A stretch of DNA of 64,000 bases, from the NCBI GenBank assembly GCA_035582835.1, contig JAYKAV010000112.1:4736361-4800360 (forward strand), read 5' to 3'. This document shows positions 13,222-26,385 of this stretch, one piece after another; positions within the stretch are counted from its first letter, which is position 1, and each line of letters begins with the position of its first letter. A program made the position numbers and the translations under genes. Under the pieces are notes generated by a model that was given only the letters and a program-made list of their open reading frames with translations, ran no database searches and was not told where the DNA came from. Source of the DNA: Phoebastria nigripes. Lineage: Eukaryota; Chordata; Aves; Procellariiformes; Diomedeidae.

Positions 13222-13321
13222 GTGTGTCAGGGTTGTGCTTGCATCTGTTCAAAGGAAACAGTGTTCTGAAAATACTACATCTTTAGTAGCAGTTGTGATA
13301 CGGCAGGAGAGCTAATAAAAC
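13222..13321 (+). repeat. Left copy of LTR-like direct repeat
   Basis: Aligns by eye over about 100 bp with 14177-14274, with mismatches and small gaps. Begins TGTGTCAGGG and contains CTAATAAAACT near its end. The two copies diverge after AATAAAACT, so the true LTR edge is unclear. I saw no convincing target-site duplication. Confidence 0.7.
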
Positions 13322-13800
13322 TGCCTAGCACGCAGAGCACAGCCTCTTTGAGCTGTTGCCTGCTAGAGCCTTCTCGTCCTCGATTTCTGTCTCATTTCTT
13401 GGACCTGCCCTTACAGCTAGCTCCAAGAGACTCTCCCCGCCAGAAATACTGGGTGCAGTCCCCAAGCCCCCGCAAGTGCATCTGCAGAGGATGCTGTGGG
13501 ATGCTCGGCAGCAGTGCACGGAGCTGATACAACAGCTCCAGCCACAGTGCTCATGGGAGCATGGGGGGAAGTCGGGGCAGGGTTGGCCCAGCGCCCCTCT
13601 GCCCCTGCAGAGGACCCTGCAGAGGAGATGGTTGGTTTGGCAACCTCTGGGTTGAGCTGGGGTTTCCACCATTTTCTGAGTTGTCCCTTTGAGCACCCAC
13701 GACTGTGGCATTGGGAAGTGGCTCCAGCTGCTGCCGGCACTGGATGGGGTGAGCCCCGGCAGCCCTCACCATGTCGGTCTGGCTTTTGCTCCCTCTGGAG

Positions 13801-13889
13801 CATCCGCTGCCAAGGTGCTGGTGGACTCTGGCTCGCATAGGAATCTAATTTCTACAAAGTTTGTAAAAAAGGCTTCTGTGCCAATATAG
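13801..13889 (+). pseudogene. Aspartic protease (retropepsin-like) fragment of the retroelement
   Basis: In frame from the codons at 13815 the sequence reads VLVDSGSHRNLIS followed by TKFVKKASVPI and then a TAG stop at 13887-13889. The D-S-G triad with hydrophobic residues before it and a following N-(L/F)-I-S pattern is the flap-proximal catalytic motif of retroelement proteases, especially Ty3/gypsy-type and genes derived from them. Beyond the stop, a similar-frame IDGTPA segment continues the family pattern, showing that the stop is a lesion. It is a broken remnant with no sign of expression. Confidence 0.55.
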
Positions 13890-14176
13890 CCCCCGTCTAT
13901 CCCTGGTCCCATTTTTGCTATTGATGGGACACCAGCTGACAGGGTCCCTCCCTAACCCCTTCCAGCAGGCCAGAGAGAATATCACCTCCAAATGGGCTGT
14001 TTTGGATCCCAGCTCATCCCAGTTTCCCAGCAGTATTTGATTGACCAGGCAGGGTACGCCTGGAGGACCATCCCTGGCAGCCTACGTGGGAAGTGTGTGC
14101 CCCAGCTGAGGTTTGGGCTTTTCACACCTGTTATTCGGAAGACCCACTGGAGGGCATGGGGGCACACCCTAGGGGT

Positions 14177-14274
14177 GTGTGTCAGGGTTGTGCTTGCATC
14201 TGTTCAAACGAGACTGTTCTGTAAGTATTACGGCTTTGGTAGCAGCTGTCATGGTACGTCAGGAGAGGTAATAA
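14177..14274 (+). repeat. Right copy of LTR-like direct repeat
   Basis: The partner of the repeat at 13222. Differs at several sites (for example CAAACGAGACTG against CAAAGGAAACAG), which suggests an old insertion. Ends around GTAATAAAACTTG. Confidence 0.7.
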
Positions 14275-14721
14275 AACTTGTAAGCTCTACCCTGCAAACA
14301 GGTGCGAGCCCAAAGGCAGCAGAGCTCTGCTCTGTCTCTGAGTAGGGGGCTGTGGCTGAAGAGGACTACCTGACCTAAGGTGGGGAAGAATTATTAAAGG
14401 TAACAAATACATCCTGGATTTATGGAATCTCTCCTCGGAGCCGGGTGAAATATTTTCATAATCCTCTGATTATAAACCACGTGCCTTACCGGAGTCCAAC
14501 ACTGACTAACTGCGTTTCCATATTTCATCACCTCAAGAGTTAAAAGGAGGTCACGCAGCTCTGCCTGTCGTTCCAAGCCACACAGGAGCCAACATGCTTC
14601 ATGGCCCCAAAGTAAAGATCAGGCTTGTTACTTCTCAGATTTTCCATACCAAACAGCCACGTCCACGTATTTGTCTCAAACCTGTGCGTTGCGCTCTACT
14701 ACGTGCCTGCTACATACAGAC

Positions 14722-14835
14722 CTGGAAAACATTGCTTGCTTGGCAAATTCCACTTCCTCCGGAGGCACCGTGACCATCTGTCCCGTGAGAGTCAGTCTGG
14801 CGCACCTTGGATCCTCTGGATCAATTACATTTTTT
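14722..14835 (-). CDS. CREG2: CREG2 coding exon 3
   Basis: Acceptor TGCACAG at 14836-14842 and donor AG|GTCTG at 14720-14721. The first base A completes the Arg codon from exon 2. The exon then reads KNVIDPEDPRCARLTLTGQM and VTVPPEEVEFAKQAMFS before a split Arg codon. Human CREG2 has KNIVDPEDPRCVQLTLTGQM in this place. The phase (1 base in, 2 bases out) agrees with exons 2 and 4. Codons 191-228. Confidence 0.95.
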
Positions 14836-17800
14836 CTGTGCACAGAGAAAAATGCTCATGTGTAATAGCTTGGTTTCTTTGTTAAGGGTTTTGGAGAAAT
14901 ATGAATTCCTGCTTGCATATAAAAAGCTGCGATATTTTGTCAAGTCTTGCAGGTCTTTTCTACACCCAGCTGTAACATTTGGGGGGGCTCTTGAAGGAAT
15001 ACTCATCTGAAAGAGACCTCTGCTATAGAGACTTGCTTAATCTTAATTTATGATCTTAAAATCTGGATTAATATGTTAGATATGTTGGTAAAAAATGTGA
15101 AAATGGCAGTTTTCCCAGACATATGTACAGACCTCAATTCAGGATTCTCAAGAGAACTAGTGAAATGGTTAGTCTGTGCTTATGCCTACAAAATAAGCGT
15201 CCATACGTGTATTTGTGTGTAAAATGTAAGTTTTTTTCCTTGTGCCTATCCTAGAAACTCAATCCTTGTTCATTTTTACCCATTTTTCAATGCTTTACAC
15301 CAAAGAGACAAGATCTATTAAAAAAAATTCTCCAATTGCCTTCATCCTTCAGACTGAGACAGGGAAGGTACTTGTTGCTTTTTGGCTCTTTCTATACAGT
15401 AATAAAAAATAACTCCCATTAGTAGCTGCGAGGCAATTGCTGACTCTGACATATACAATACAAGGATATAAATCATAAGTAAATTGACCAGTCGCAAAAA
15501 AAAGTTGTATGAAATGACTGCAAAGGCCTGATCCTGGCAAGTGCTGAGCAGCCCCAAGTCCCATTGCCAGCAGTTTGAGACTGCTCAGCATCTCACGGGA
15601 CTGTCTCCCCACATAAGAACATAAGCCCGAAAAACTACATTGGGAAATGAAGACTGCATTTCTTCTTCTCTGTGTTTTAATCGGAAGCAGCAAATCACAG
15701 TAAATTACATCTCATCTGTGTGCAATTTTACTTAACGGTCTTGGCTTGCGCCCTTTAGCCTTAACTGCATGCAATCTGCAATGCTGGGGTTTTTTTGGGT
15801 TATAATTCTTAATATGTGTCTATTGCATGCAGGAAACATATGGGCATCCTCCCGCAGCTAATTTAACACCTGCAGATTCCCCGCAGATGGTTACGAAAGA
15901 CTGTAGCTCACTGGATAAAGTATCTGCTTTTATAGATAGGGCCATGAACAGAGATATGCAAGGAAGTAGAGCGGGCTGATTGATACTCAGCTATGCCCAG
16001 TAAGCACTTGGCACCGTCTGTAGCCTGAGCTCCAAAGAGCCATTTGCAGTCACATCATCTCTGGGATGTTTTTTCAGCATCCTGTTCAGTCTGGAGCAGC
16101 AGTTGTCTGAAGGGGGTGTTCAGCTTAACGACCTCTGGATAAACTCCACTTGTACTCTTTTTCCTCCACCACGCTTTCAGTATGGGAGGAAGGGCAGCTG
16201 CCAAAGATCAAGCTCAAACTTTCTGTTCACATCAATAAATAATGGTCTAATTTTCTCTAGTACATTTTTTTTTTTATTATGAAGTAGTAAATGAATGGTG
16301 TTCNGAGTACCTGAAAATCTGCATTCCCTACCCTGGCACCGGGTTTATTTCTCTCAGCGTGTATTCAGAGTACAAACTTGTCTACGTGGTCACCTCGGCA
16401 CGCTGTAGGTCCTCAACGCTACCTCCCACGGCGTGCTGAAGACGCAGTTTCACAGCTGGCTTACAGTGGCCTGAGAGCCTCCTGTCCCTAAGCAGCACAG
16501 CTCCACGCCCCGGGGACACCCATCGCTCCTGGCATTTCTTTTGCATAGGCTTTGGGTGTCGTGTGGCCGTTCAGCATCCATGGTCCAGCGAGAAGCTCAG
16601 CCACCAAAACACGAATAAATATGGGCAAATACCGTGTGTGCAGCTGTAGAGAGAGGTGCTGAATCCCACAGACAAGGGGTGTCAGCCGAGGGCCTGCATG
16701 TCCAGCAGCCAGGGCAGTGCAGATCCACGCTCTTCCAACTGTTGGCCCTGGATAGCAGAGTCTTAAAGTCCATTTGAAGTCATCTCCTGATCTACTGTTA
16801 TCTTTTGTGCTTAATCTTAATACTGTATCAACACCCTCTACATACCTTCATATATTTAACTAGATGATTCTTAAAAATATGGAAGGGAAGGGACTTCTCA
16901 CTAGCAAAANTTCAGTTCAGAAGATTGCTTTAAACCAGTAACTGCGTATCTGTGCGTGTATGAAGCCATTTCCTCCGCAGCCTAACAGTATCCTAAACCA
17001 ACTGAAGAGCTGGGAAAAGCAGGAGTATTTGCAAATGCCTTTCTTGGGTATAGCTCCTAGGTAAGATGTTGTTAATCACTTTCAGAGAGGAATTAGAAAG
17101 GGATCGTTATTAAAGGATGTCTGCATTTCACAGAGTGGATCAAGGTGATAGATTTGGGCATGATCAGGAGCAGGAGCATGAGAGGTTTTGGTCTGACACC
17201 TTCACAAACTACAATTATTTGATCTTTTTGTGCAAGTACATGTTTATTCTGAAAGCGTAGTCATTGATTTTGAGTAGGCAATAGACCTGACGATGCTGTG
17301 GTTAAGTAGTGAATCCTGCCTGCCTTTGCTGAGACGGTTTTGCCTGATAGGACTAGCGTCAGATGTGACTCTTGCCCGATTTACAGGAAAAACTGCTCTC
17401 CACAGATTTGGCTGACAACAAAACCCACACACTGTACATCCATATCTGGAATGGTTTTATTTCTGGTTTTTTCCCTGGCTCCTTCTTCTGTTTGCAGTTT
17501 TCTCCATGTTCTTGTGAGTCAGGGTGTTACACTGATCGACACACACAATACTTTCTTCCCAGCAGAAGTTACTCAAACTGAATTTTGCACATTGGAATAA
17601 TATTCTGGAGGGTCAGTTTGTTTTTCTGGGAAATGAGGCAAACAAATTATTTGTTGAGATTATGTTAGATGAAGTTTTGGAAGAGCTGAACAGGACAATG
17701 ATACATTTGAGTTCGGTACGCTGTGTTATTACTTTGTTGGCTTTGCTTTTAGCGCTGCCTTTTATCATAGGTTGTCTGTTTCAGAATAGGAACCTTGCCT

Positions 17801-20800
17801 TCTAATCTTACATTAGCATTAGTATTTTCTTTATCAAAGGAGCCTTTCATATTCTGAAGTAAATCTGTTTCTGCATTGGTTTTGGCATAGTATTTCCCTA
17901 ATAATGTGTGATTACTTTTATACTTTCTAAACAATCAAAAATCACTAAACTTAGAGCTACCACTTCTAACTCATTGTGAACAGGTCTTGAATTTTCAGTG
18001 GTGTTACCAGCGCAACTAATGTAAATGCAGGCTTTGCTTCCTAGGAGTAAAGGGATATAGCCAGGGATATAGCTCATATTTTTACTAAAGATAATAAAGG
18101 GATACCAGGGATACATAGGTATATTTACTAAATTATTCCTCCCTCACATCTGTGGAGGTCTAGTCATGCATTCACTAGTCACTTCTTGCCTTCTGTATAA
18201 ATGAACACATCCTCAGCTCTCAGTCCTTCTTGGGTTCCTTTTATCTTTGCTGGCACAAGAACAAGTAGGTGCGGAGGAGCAGCTTTATATAACATTTGTG
18301 CGCTGCTGACTGGGGGCGAGGGGGAGGCAGAGCCAGGAGGAGAGTCGGCATGCTGCTGACACTGTCTCTCTGTCGAGGAAACCTGAGGGGGCTTTGCAGG
18401 TCCTGTCTTTACCAGAGTCCTCCCTGGAGAGGACTTCATGAAGGCTATGATAAAATGTGAACTGAGGAGAAGAGAAAGCAGGGAACTGTGGAAGGAGACC
18501 AAGCAATAGGGAACACGTTTATTTTTTAATGCTTATGTAAAATACATACACTTTGTTGCAGAAATTGAGGGAAGCCAGATTAAAATGGAAGAAGATTCAG
18601 TTTATGCATTTTATAAGAACACAGTGCATTAAGAGAGATTATTTAATTATTCATCTGATTTGTGAAGAGAGAAAAATCGATTGTCTCCGTTCCTCTGCTT
18701 ACAGTGAGCAAACTAGGTATGCAGAGTTTGACCCGGTCCAGGCAGTTGTCTCTTCCAAGCATGTGAGATGAGCACATGGGCTGCATTCACTTACAAAGGT
18801 GCCAGCTTTACTGAGCTTAAGGAGAAGTCTGTGTCCAAGAGAAATATGTTTCCCAACAGTGATGCAATGCTGCGAAGCGCACTGCTGATGAACACGTCCC
18901 ACTTACTTTACTGCGTACCACTTCTGCACTTTCTGGGTCATGGTTCAAGAGTGGTTCAGAGTAAGAGTGCCACCTACTCATTAAATTGTTTACTGCACTA
19001 GCCATCTCTTGGATTTTAATTAGAAGGTTCCTATACAACAACTAGCCAAGTCCAGATCTGATGAACCCAAGTTCCGGCTGATGCGGTTATATTGGCACAC
19101 AAGGTGATGATGTTGGGACTTTGTTAGGATTCCCTTTCGCAGTTGAGATCTCTGCTTTGACTGACAATGCTCTGTCTCCTGGTTTCTGACCAAAAATATC
19201 CCTGAGTATTATCTTCATTCTCAGCCTCTGCAGTCCGTTAGTGAGGTGAAACAGATCTGGCACAGATCAGCAGCAAAGGCAAAACAGGAGTTTGGGAGGC
19301 ACTTGGGAAGGAGAGCCAGGTGTCCCTGAGAAGGAATCGGTAGGAGGAAGGCNGGAGGATTCAGTAATCCTCCAGGGACTGGGGGAGGAAGCAGGGGTCT
19401 ATGGAGGGGAATCTCTCTTTTTCTTCTTCCCCAGCCTCCTTTTCCCACAGAGGAGCTGCCATCCTTCTCCTCCACCCCCCTGAGGAGACAGGACCTTCCA
19501 TCCTCCCTGTCAGGATCCATAAATCCTCTCCATCTCCCCTGAACGCAGTTCTCCCTGCCCTGTGAGAAAGCACTGCTTTTACCCCTCTATTTCTTGAGCA
19601 GAATGGAAGAGGAAAGAAGTTGGGAAAGAGCTTTCTCCTATTGCAGAAAAGGAGAGCCAGAGAGCCAAGAAGAAAGCCCCAGAGAACAGTTTTCCTACAT
19701 TTTTTTTCTACTTTAGAGCATGCAGCTCATGTGTGGCATAAGGGCGATGACTGTCTCCACACATCCTAACCTTCCCACAGCAGCAGCAGCAGCCATACAA
19801 AGCCATGCAATTAGGAGGTGGGGACTGGCTGCTGGAACAGCTCATCCCTGCCACCTCCCACGGACGCAAGGTCGGCACCCTGTCACCCTGCGCAGGGCTG
19901 CTGTTCGCCTAGCCCCAAAATGGGCACGAGGTGAAGACTCTGAGTTATTTTCTAGTATGTACAATACATCATAGGAATTTTTGTCCCCTAAAATCTACAG
20001 AAAGGAAGGGAGAAAATGCTATGTCCTCAGAGAATTATTGTAAAGTGCTTATAATTTTGATTCATAAATGTGACTAATTTTGAAAAGCAAGTTATCCTCC
20101 TCATACATTTCCTTTGCTCACCACTAACCACCAGAGTCTCTGAAGCAGAAAGAATGTATTGGTGCTGTTAATCTGCATGGCATGAACGTCAAACAAAATC
20201 TCTGCTAAAAGCAATTTCATAATCTGAAAAGCTGTTGTTGGCCCTCAGCTGGTTACGGCTGGGCAGTTTTGCCCTGCCCTGCTCTGATTTTGACAAGAAT
20301 TTCTTTGTCAATCAGCCGTGTTTGAGAGCCAGCAAAGATAGTTAAAAGATATCTTTGCTTTTCCTTTTGGAAGAGCAGTCTTCTGTTCTGAATCTGAAGT
20401 CAGGCTTGGGAGCTGAAGAGTATTGGTACAATGGCTATTCTGCATCTAAGTGAGCCTGTATTCATAGTATACCTGTTTCGTGTTTTAAATAATTTCACTC
20501 GTCCTAGAAGATAATCCTTCCTAGAATGTTTTAATTAGAATTTGTTAAGAGAAGTCAGTCTGTTTGTCTGTCTTCATTGACAATAACAACTCATTTCTTT
20601 AGCTGAACTCTGTGTTTCAGACAGGAAACTTTTATATAGTTTAACCATAGACAATTCGCAGGGAAAAAAAAAAGAATCACAGCATCAACTATTTCTGTAA
20701 ACAGAGTCAGAGAAACACATACTATTGCACTAGAAAGGGATTTTGGGAAGTTGGTTATTTAAGAATACAGGAAAAAAAATAGTAATTTAGAGCTATATTG

Positions 20801-23800
20801 TGTGCATTGGGTCATGATGATAGTAGGTTTCATATTTGACTTTCTAATTTGGTATCTTCCTGATTTTTTTAAATACAGATTTCTCAGGAACAGCTACTGA
20901 CATAATTCTTTGCATATGACTAAAAAGGGCCAATATAAATACCAGAACTAGAAATGTGTCTGTGCCACAGAACCAGGAGATGGATCTCAAAAATTGAGGG
21001 ATGTCAGGATTCAGCCTTTGTCTTCTGCGTGCGTCATTTCTCTTTGTGTGAAGGTGCAGTGCCAAGTTGCTTTGTTATATTCGTCCTCGTATTAACAGAC
21101 AGTAACTCTACAAACCCAGAGGCAGCTATATGTTGGATGGCCAACTGACATCTCAAAAGTTGTGTCTGCCACCCATGGGAGGCTTATCGTCTCTCAGGAT
21201 TGCCCAGGAATGAAGTCGGCGGTTTATGCACGCTGCCGATCCACCACGCAGCAGGGACCCTAACCCACTGAATTACTCTCCTCTTCCCATGGCCTGATGG
21301 TATCCAGAAGCACTGGAGATGCTCAGCGCTTCTTTTCAATGCAGAGTTTAGGAAACCTACGGAGCCAGCTTATATCCACTGAAGATGACTGCCCGGTCGT
21401 GCCAATCTGCTACCTCAAGCAGTAGATGAGCATGGTGGGTAAAATGGCTCTGATGGAGCCACCCCTGATGCAGGTCATAAACCAGGAGAGGAATCTGAGT
21501 CCCTCAAAATCACTCGCAGTCTGCAGTGCGAATTTGAAATACCATCCTCCAAACTAATAGCAAAGGAAAACCAACCGGTGGACTGACCCCAAAGCTTGTT
21601 GCTTTTCCTTCTTTTTCCCTTGTTTGAAAACCAGTTCATGGCAGCCGTGTAACTGCTCCTTCTCTAAGAAAGCTGCATTTGGTCCCTACGAATGTGCTGA
21701 ACCCGATGTCAAGGAGGCGACACACGTTTAAAATTAATTGCCTGTTTTCCAGACTGCAGCTGTAATGAGGCAGGCCCAGGAGCTTACTTGGACAGGGAGG
21801 TCCCCTGAGCAGCCTGTGTGTTGGGAAATGCGTTTAGAACAATAGCTGCTCTATTCTTTAATGTCGGGCTCGGTCTTGCTCCCTCTGAAAGCTNTAAGAA
21901 TGGGACTCAATCTTTTCAGCTTGTCTGTGGCATAGACACGCCAGCTTAGTCTATTTATAGCCCTGAACCATTTAATTTTTCTTGCCTCTATTGTCCATTT
22001 ATCAGCCTTCAGATAGGATGCAGTGTAGTTACTAACGAATGCTTTCTGTAGCCTGGCCATCAGAGAGCCTTCTCAGAGAAGCGCAGCCCGTCTCCCTCTG
22101 GGAAACGGCAATCTCTAGGTCAGAGATGAGGAATCCAGACTGTAGCTGCAACATTATAATGTCTTGCAATTAGTGCCTATTCAGATGCATTGCAGCTCTC
22201 TTTCTTTCATGATTAAATGTTATTTCTCTTATTAGTTTAGGCTTTTCACATTTTTTCTCCAGCTGATTAAATATTAAGGCTGGAGAACCAAAAAGGCCAC
22301 TCTGTATCCCTCACATCCTCAGAAGTGAAAATATTTATTGTCAAGGTTTGGAACTTGAGTCTGTTCTGAAACAAAACAAATGAAATTCGCTTCTAAATAA
22401 ATTTAATATCAAACCGATGTACAAGCACACAAGTCACTTGATACTCATTAGATACAAGAAGACTNTTGAAATGTCAGCTATGTTTTCTTTCTAAAGGCCA
22501 GAGATTTCTTTTGCGTGCAATAGGTCAGAAGCATTTTTCAGGAGAGTGCCAAATACTCCCAGGAGCATTGACTACAGGCATCAACCAGCTTTCACATTTA
22601 TTTTAATTCTTGCAACTCAGAGTAGGTTAATAATGAAATTCTAATAAAATTCCACATGAAAACAAGCTACAAATATATTGCTGGCATACAAGGACATGAA
22701 CTTTCTCACGTACAGCATTATTCATTTAGCCATTTTGTATAATTATTTTGAAGCCAAAACAATTAATGATGCCCTTGACCAAGAGAACTTCTGGTATTAA
22801 AACCATCTATAAATGACGCTTTCCTTTGCGAAGGAAACCCCACAGATACCATCTTAATACTAGCAGGACCTGAGGTCTCTCAGAGTAAAAGGTCTTGCCT
22901 CTCATATAGTGTGAGCAAAGAAGCGGAAGAAACCTGCTCTACAAACCCTGAGCCACCACATAAAGCTCTGCACTAAGGATGCTCTGCGCTGTTTGCATGG
23001 CACAGCCTGGCTATCTCAGCAGGTAGGGCGCACCCCGAAAGGGATGCTTGGGCTGCCCNCGGCAGAGCTAGCAAGCTGGCTGCGTTACCAGCAGCGCATC
23101 CAGTGCTGCAGGCAGTGCTGGGGACCCGCAACCCCAAGCACTGGCAGCAGGGCCCGGACACGCTTGTTTTCTTCACTGTTGCGCTGCCCACAGAAGCCCT
23201 TTCTGTGTGGTAACGGTAGGATGCTGTACAGGGCTGCAGTTTAAGATGTTGCTAGTTTAAAATGTAAAAATCACTCACGGGTTGCTTGTTTAAAATGTAA
23301 ATTCATTTCTGACCCTGGTTACAGAGGGAAGGGAAAGAAGAAAGTTAAAGTCCCAGTGCTCACAAGTGTCCTGGCTGTGAGACAGCCCCAAAGCTTGCTC
23401 ACATTTTCCTAGCTATCATCAAACACACAAACTGCAGCTCAACAAATGCCCCAGCTTTTCATTCTCCGTATCGCTTGTTCTTTGCACTAATGCCAGCCAA
23501 CATCTGTTCCAGATGAGAACTGGAATAATGAAATAATTCCAGAAATAATGAAAAACAAACTGAATGTAAGAACAAAATAAATAATGCAAGGAGCACTGAT
23601 CAGACTCAAGTCAGTAGTAAGCTCAGTATTTACAGTATGGTTACATGCTAAAATGAGGATGTCCTGTTTTCCTCCACCTTCTCCCNTCCCCTCTCCTTTG
23701 CGCTCCTCTGGCTCTTGGGGAGCTGATTCAAGTTACTAACCCAGTAGAAATCTAATCCAGCAAAAGAAACGGAAGAGGTTTCTGCTCGGTTACTGAGCTA

Positions 23801-26215
23801 AAATGGGCCCACCGTATGGTCAGCTGAAGGGAGGGGGTGGGACTGCACGGCCAGGAGCAGCAGTGGCCATGGGAAGAGAAGNAGGACTGCAGAAAACCTT
23901 ATTCTCATCATCGGGTGAATTTTCTGCAGATTTATGTTTCAACTCAGGGTCAGGCAAATCCCAGAGCTGATGTGAGAGAGAGGGACGGGGGGACACCANG
24001 CGACTGGTGGTAGGGAAGGAGAGTAGGGATGTGGCCACTGGTAATAGTTTGGCCAAAGCTGTCTTGGAAATCCAGGTTTGGCTCCTTGGCGGTGCCCAGA
24101 GAGCTCCTATCGACAGAGAACGTGGTCTCAGGCTGCGGAGGGAACTAGAGAGTCGGGTGGCAGAATCCAGGTTGCCCTGGCTGCAAGACAAAGAGCAGCA
24201 CATTCTGCCACACNGAACAAAAGGGTAGTGGTTTGGTTTGGAAATTAATAGTTACTTAACAGAAAGACAGCAAATAAATATTCTCGAAGGGTTGTGATGT
24301 ATATGAATTTCATATTTCTATAAATCATGCNGCAGTTCTCTTTTGTTGGTGAATTGGCACTTTCCAAACAGGTAAATCGGGTGGTGACGTTGCTAAAACA
24401 TAAAAGGCAAAGACTTTCAAGAGTGAATGTTTAAAGCCAGGGATGAAAGGCCACACTTAAGTGCCTAAATGGGTGTGTAGTTTTCAGAAGTGCTCAACAC
24501 CAGCAGTTATCATCAATGGAAGTTGCTCTGAGTCTTGAGCCTCTGAAAATAGGCCATTGGGTAGGTGCTAGGACATCAGGCTTAACATACATTTTTAAGC
24601 ACTTGGTCTAGATATTCAGCTCATTATTTGATTGAATGAAAACACTTAGAAAGCAGCAATAAGTTCCATTAGCCTGTTATGAAATAACTGATACATTTAC
24701 TTAAATTTGAAATGATTAATTCAAAATATTTAATGAAATAATTTTAAGGAACAAGCAGAACCATTCTGGTCTTAACTTCACCACTCTGTTGACCTTCTCA
24801 AGCATTCAAAGCTGAATTACCTTAAAAAATGTTGTGATAGAAGGTTTCTATTAGGTGTTTGACGTTGCACGAGGAAGCTATGATTACCATTCCTTGGGAA
24901 TGGGATGTCAGCCTGAAATCACTGGTACTGCTTAGGACTAAGAAACATTTCATTTTGCCACCATATAAGTCTTAAGAAAACAGACAGTATGTTCTGGAGG
25001 CAAATACAGACAAGTGCAACAGTAACGTGCTTTGTATTTGCCATTCACTGCTTTTTCCAGTGTTGTTCTCAGCTAGCGGGCTTGAGAGGTGGGATGATAG
25101 CCAAGGCAATCCCCAGCTGGGGAAATCTGGGATCCAGTTCTTAAGATAAACCTCTCCTCGCCCAAAGAGGACGTTAAGTTGGGGTATAAACTTTCAATCC
25201 TGTTTCTTTCTGAAGCAGCCTGTAATTTCCAGTTCTTCTCTCTCTCTCTCCTTGGAATATCAGCTAAGATCTGCTTTGGTAACGGAGTCCTGTGTGACCC
25301 AATTTCGGTGTCATGTACCTCGTCACGTAAAGAGGCCTTTGGAAATAACACTTCACACAAGGGTGACCCAGCCAAGTTTGCCACATGTTTGACTGTAAAC
25401 AAACATATGGCAGAGATACATCTTTTTCAAGGAGACAAGCATCAAGGGGAAAACTGAATCATCTTCGAGTTTACATACATACATTTTCCACACGTAAAGT
25501 TTCAGTGATCTGGAGTTATTCATTGTACGCATGATTAGGAGGAAAGAAGTCAACTCACTGCTATCTCTGGAGAGACGAACCTGGGGCCAGCTGTAGATCA
25601 GTAAATCTCAGACCCGGCTTCCTTTATGTGGGGGATCATTTGCCAACTGTTCATGATACATAAGGCACCAAAACTTTGCGATGATACCATATGCAATCGT
25701 ACCTCTGAAGAGGTGGAAATTAGACTGAGTGTACAACTTGTGAACTAAGAGCTTGAGATCCCCTTACAGACCCTGGAGAGCTAAAGCCCTGTCAACACAA
25801 TCAGCAGGGCCTCCAGAGCTGTTCAGCAGAGCAAGGGTGTCTGCTTTACCGTGACTTGGGTAGCCCTCGAAACTCTATGGACTTTGTTGAGTAAATCGCC
25901 ATGGCCTATAATGGGATCTTGAACCCCTAGATGTTATCTGGCACCTCCAAGAAGAGATTAACATTTAGGTGTGTTAATGTGCGAGCTGAAAGCCACTGCA
26001 GCTGTTGATGCTACAATATACTTCAGTGACACTTCTGCTTTTCTTTACCATGCTTTTACTGCGGCAACTTACTGCAAAACAAAGCTAAGGAGGAGCTTGT
26101 AGCTGACGGTGAGAGCCAAAAATAAATGCATGACACTGAAGGTGGGGACCCAGCATTTTGTTCTGACAACTCTGTTCCCACTGAAGGTGGTAGTAGGCGG
26201 ATAAACCTCTGTTAC
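14836..26215 (-). other. CREG2: CREG2 intron 2 (about 11.4 kb)
   Basis: No exon or recognisable transposon was found. It contains a short tandem duplication at 18048-18132, a (TC)n tract that is actually outside it near 25234-25251 on the same intron's right side, GC-richer patches at about 19220-19560 and 22970-23240 without recognisable coding, and many short chance open frames. The (TC)n tract lies within this intron, at its distal end. Confidence 0.6.
18048..18132 (+). repeat. Short imperfect tandem duplication (about 40-47 bp unit)
   Basis: Two adjacent copies each run from TAAAGGGATA, through CCAGGGATA, to TTTACTAAA (18048-18089 and 18095-18132). The second copy is a few bases shorter. 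Simple local slippage or duplication in CREG2 intron 2. Confidence 0.6.
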
Positions 26216-26385
26216 CTGCAGAAATTTCCGTCTGCCTCTGGCAGGGTCAGAGAAGCCACGGGATTCTTCAGGAGATCTGCCACAGTGTTATCCTTCGGCG
26301 TCACGTAGAAGAAAGGGATTCCAGTGCTGTTATTGACGGGACCGTCGCTGAGAAGTAAACAGTTCCCATAGGGCATACCTTGGAT
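26216..26385 (-). CDS. CREG2: CREG2 coding exon 2
   Basis: Acceptor TTTTGCAG at 26386-26393 and donor AG|GTAAC at 26214-26215. Reads IQGMPYGNCLLLSDGPVNNS, TGIPFFYVTPKD and ending LPEADGNFC plus a split Arg codon. Human CREG2 has IQGLPFGNCLPVSDGPFNNS here. Encodes codons 135-190 of the flavin-reductase-like split-barrel domain. The NNST at residues 152-155 is a conserved potential N-glycosylation site. Starts in phase 0 and ends in phase 2. Confidence 0.96.

Larger units (their letters stand above)
13222..14285 (+). mobile_element. Decayed LTR retroelement relic in CREG2 intron 3
   Basis: Two direct repeats of about 100 bp (13222-13321 and 14177-14274) share TGTGTCAGGGTTGTGCTTGC at the left and AATAAAACT near the right, as in the ends of an LTR carrying a poly(A) signal. 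They flank about 850 bp of GC-richer sequence. Just before the second repeat is a G-rich stretch (GGGGGCAC..TAGGGG) that could be a polypurine tract remnant. The internal part carries a retropepsin-like DSG motif (see the separate entry) but no room for reverse transcriptase or integrase, so the body is heavily deleted. The protease pattern resembles Ty3/gypsy-type elements more than typical vertebrate retroviruses, but the fragment is too short to be sure. The whole relic lies inside the 1.8-kb intron 3 and makes up more than half of it. Confidence 0.6.

Noticed and set aside
13325..13840. Several overlapping open frames of about 100-130 codons on both strands
   Set aside because: They lie inside the LTR relic. 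Only the short protease motif has a recognisable pattern; the rest are shadows.
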